Assembly (NCBI GenBank): GCA_016987375.1
Contig: PJRA01000051.1
Location: forward strand, 218,949 to 231,961
Source: Brachionus koreanus
Taxonomy: Eukaryota > Rotifera > Eurotatoria > Ploima > Brachionidae
Reading direction: 5' to 3'
DNA length: 13,013 nucleotides
Shown: piece after piece, positions 10,472 to 13,013 of the stretch
Layout of the letters: every line of letters starts with the position of its first letter
Numbering within the stretch: position 1 is the stretch's first letter
The notes under the pieces: generated by a model
The model's input: only the letters and a program-made list of their open reading frames with translations
What the model was told of the DNA's origin: nothing
Databases searched by the model: none
Made by a program: the position numbers and the translations under genes

Positions 10472-11551
10472 ATGAGTTTAACAATTGAGATTTTTCATTC
10501 CAAATCATTGAAGCAATTATTCAGTGTTCAAGTAAATAATACAGATACAATAAGTCACGTGAAAAATGCAATCTATTCACAAAGTTAGTAAAAATATCTT
10601 CAAAAAATTTAATGTATTTTATTTATTATTTTTTTTGTTAAATTATTCCATTTTACAGAATCTAAATTGTATCCAGATAGACAAATGCTCAAGTCTGAAG
10701 CAGGTAATTATCAAAAGAATAAATTAAAAGGGCACCAATCATGCCTAATTTAAATTAATTATTTTTATTTGTATTTGTATTCAAAAGCTGGAAAAGCATT
10801 AAAAGATGAGGAAAAAGTTGCTGATTTAAAAAAAAATTCGGATTCAGGCAATGTCAGATTATACTTTAAAGACTTGGGTCCACAAGTTGGTTGGACAACA
10901 GTTTTCCTAACAGAATATGCTGGTCCATTATTTATTTATTTAATTTTTTATCTACGTCCAAGTATTATTTACAGCAATTCAAACGCAAAATATCAACAAG
11001 TAACACATTTTGCATGTGCTTGTTGGGTGTTTCATTATGCAAAGCGTTTATTAGAAACTGTTTTTGTTCATAGATTTTCACATGCTACTATGCCAATTAG
11101 GAATATTTTCAAAAATTCATTTTATTATTGGGGATTTGCAGCATATGTAGCTTATTACAATAATCATCCATTGTACACACCACCAATGTTTGGATCTATG
11201 CAAATTTATATTGGCTTATTTGGTTTCTTATTTAATGAATTAGGAAACTTATCTATTCACTTGGCTCTGAGAGATTTAAGACCGGCTGGAAGCAAAGTTA
11301 GAAAAATTCCTCTTCCAACCTCAAATCCATTCACCAAACTGTTCAATTTTGTTTCTTGTCCAAATTATTCGTATGAGATAGGTTCTTGGATTTTTTTCAG
11401 CATAATGACTCAGTCACTACCGGCCGCTTTGTTCACATTTGCCGGAGCATATCAAATGATAATTTGGGCTTTGGGTAAACATAGAAATTATCGCAAAGAA
11501 TTTGAAAAATATCCAAGATCAAGAAGAGCAATCATTCCGTTCTTTCTTTAG
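10472..11551 (+). CDS. TECR: Very-long-chain (trans-2,3) enoyl-CoA reductase
   Basis: Three exons, 10472-10583, 10659-10703 and 10788-11551, give 306 aa (human TECR is 308). Introns are 75 and 84 bp, GT-AG, and the frame is kept across both. TECR catalyses the last step of the fatty-acid elongation cycle in the ER membrane, reducing trans-2-enoyl-CoA with NADPH, and also serves sphingosine-phosphate breakdown. Residues 1 to about 85 form the ubiquitin-like N-terminal domain. The conserved TEYAGPLFIY begins near residue 94 and several membrane segments follow. Residues ~147-155 (HRFSHATMP), ~205-222 (GNLSIHLALRDLRPAGSK) and the C-terminal steroid 5-alpha-reductase-type domain are strongly conserved. 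The essential Tyr (Tyr248 in human numbering) corresponds to Tyr246 in NYSYEIGSW. The C-terminus IIPFFL matches the animal family. The start lies one nucleotide after an acceptor-like TTATTTAG and only 238 bp after the SCOT copy B stop. AATAAA is at 11610-11615. I see no sign of loss of function. Confidence 0.96.
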
Positions 11552-12743
11552 ACAAAACAAATTTAACAACTGATGATCAAATGAACAAAATTTTATTTTT
11601 TATTAGATAAATAAAATTTTTAGAGATTAATTTCAAATTAATATTTCATTCAGAAAGCATGCATAATAAAGCTTGTCTAAAACGTTTTTTAAAAGTTTTA
11701 GGGTTTTGTTTTTTTATTTATATTTATAACACAAATTACGCATTTACTGATCTAATTTCTAGAATTTTTATTTTAATTTATTAAATAGAAATTCATTTTG
11801 AAAAAAATGCAAATTTAATGAAAAAAATTTTGAAATAAATAGAGCAATGTTTAATTTCAACAATTTCATTAGAATTTTAAAAATTAATAATCTTTTTTAA
11901 AATGTTTTTTTAATAATTCAAAACTATTTTATAAAGAAAAATAAATTTTATAATGAGAGAAATTTCTGTGAAAATAAATAAAAATTTTATATCTGTGAAA
12001 AAAATTTCAACTTTTCAACTAAAACTCAATCAGAACTCTTTTTTTTGATTAGTAATCCCAAAAAAGTATTTGTCTTATCGATTTAAAATTTAATTTAAAT
12101 TAAAATGTTTAATGTGCAAAATAAATATTGATTTTAAAGCTATTTGAAATAAAATAATAAATTTTAAAATTTTTTCCCTAACTTTTTCGAGATAAATTAT
12201 TATAATCAGGCAAAATAATGACACATCAAAATATTTAGAACATATTTAGAGGATTTTTATTTTTATTTATATTTAAATTTTAAAATTAAATAGTATCATT
12301 ATTTATTTATAGTATCTAGATCTTCAAAATTCTTAATTTAAATATCATCTAAATCAATTAATCTGAGATAAAAAAATTAAAAAAACACAATCATAAACAT
12401 GAATTCACTTACTCACCAACATAAAAATGAATTAAATGAATCACAATTTTAAATACATGAATACTTCTAATATCAAAGGTAAAAAAGTAGGAAAAAATCA
12501 AATCTTTAATAAAAATTCTACGCGATAGAAGTTTGACGAAAGTTCTGCATTAATAAAATATAGAGGAGTGCAACTCTTTTTTTAATTTTTTGTATTACGA
12601 AAGAATTTAAAGATTCTTTGAAAAATAAAAGCTAAAATTATATGAATCATTTTCTGTTGAGAATTTATTTAAATACCAAAATTTTTTCTCTAAGCTATCA
12701 TATTGAAAAAAAAAACAACAACAACAACAACGACAATTAAAAA
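11552..12743. other. AT-rich intergenic sequence between TECR and the UGT gene
   Basis: About 1.2 kb with no coding region on either strand, mostly A and T runs. It includes the TECR 3' end (AATAAA 11610-11615). Near its right end is a T-rich tract ending TCTCTAAG at about 12694, then an A run and (AAC)6, which probably lie in the leader of the glycosyltransferase gene. Confidence 0.6.
12714..12731. repeat. (AAC)6 trinucleotide run in the UGT leader
   Basis: Six copies of AAC end 12 nt before the UGT start codon, following a run of ten or more A. In sense orientation this would make an unstructured CAA-type 5' leader, a kind often linked with efficient scanning; that role is inference. Confidence 0.8.
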
Positions 12744-13013
12744 ATGAAACTTTTTAAAAGTAAACGATATGGATCAATGGAAACTAATGTAAAAGATAGA
12801 GTGATTTTTTTATGGAGTGTTCCAGCAAACGGTCATCTTAATCCAACATTGTGCTATGCTAATGAATTACTTAAAGCTTTGCCTGATATGAATTGTACCA
12901 AATTGATATTTTACTCGGGCAAATCTTTCAAAGACCTAATTCTAAATTTACCCAACAATCGAGACAAAAATTTAATAGAATTTCGCGACTATGAACTCGA
13001 AAAAAACACTGGC
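12744..13013 (+). CDS. UDP-glycosyltransferase, MGT-like, N-terminal part (runs off the window)
   Basis: From ATG 12744 the frame stays open to the window end (90 codons, no stop), and no splice site is needed. Residues 19-42 (RVIFLWSVPANGHLNPTLCY and onward) match the first strand, loop and helix of GT1-family GT-B glycosyltransferases. His31 in NGHLNPTL is in the position of the catalytic base. The GHLNPTL wording resembles bacterial macrolide glycosyltransferases (MGT/YjiC) more than typical animal ER-resident UGTs. No signal peptide precedes the domain; the first 18 residues are polar and basic (KLFKSKRYGS), suggesting a cytosolic enzyme. Such enzymes move a sugar from a UDP-sugar to small lipophilic acceptors. 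The acceptor-specific and UDP-binding parts lie beyond the window, so substrate and completeness cannot be judged. A second in-frame ATG at codon 12 is an alternative start. Confidence 0.82.
   Translation, partial: MKLFKSKRYGSMETNVKDRVIFLWSVPANGHLNPTLCYANELLKALPDMNCTKLIFYSGKSFKDLILNLPNNRDKNLIEFRDYELEKNTG

Overview
The window is a piece of a very AT-rich eukaryotic nuclear genome, almost certainly from a small invertebrate animal. Evidence: genes are split by GT-AG introns, mostly 59-84 bp; the standard genetic code is used, with TAA and TAG stops; the trans-2,3-enoyl-CoA reductase is strongly animal-like; and there is a sperm-tail PG-repeat gene, which implies cilia or flagella. A monogonont rotifer (Brachionus-like) would fit the base composition, tiny introns and gene content, but this is a guess. 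Mites, flatworms, tardigrades and other compact genomes are not excluded.

All six genes lie on the + strand. Bases 1-1642 are AT-rich upstream sequence. 1643-3768 encodes a succinyl-CoA:3-ketoacid CoA-transferase (SCOT copy A, four exons, 536 aa). 4432-5005 encodes an unrecognised protein of about 170 aa built almost wholly from 17 units of 8-9 residues. 5521-6943 encodes an STPG1-like sperm-tail PG-rich repeat protein (five exons including one of 24 nt, 351 aa). 8069-10233 encodes a second SCOT (copy B, three exons, 552 aa). 10472-11551 encodes the very-long-chain enoyl-CoA reductase TECR (three exons, 306 aa). 12744 to the window end holds the first 90 codons of a UDP-glycosyltransferase of the bacterial/MGT-like type. 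The spaces between genes are AT-rich, with short tandem repeats and a few short inverted repeats.

Functionally, the two SCOT paralogues would activate acetoacetate in mitochondria (ketone-body use) and TECR completes fatty-acid elongation in the ER, so three genes concern acyl-CoA metabolism. There is no sign of a co-working cluster, and the repeat protein and STPG1-like gene sit between the two SCOT copies. The points most worth a second look are the unrecognised octapeptide-repeat protein, the two SCOT paralogues that share no intron position, the UGT lacking a signal peptide, and the acceptor-like TAG/CAG just before several start codons, which suggests 5'-UTR introns or spliced-leader trans-splicing. 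I found no CRISPR array, no mobile-element coding sequence and no convincing RNA gene. All gene models are read by eye from splice signals and family conservation, without transcript evidence.
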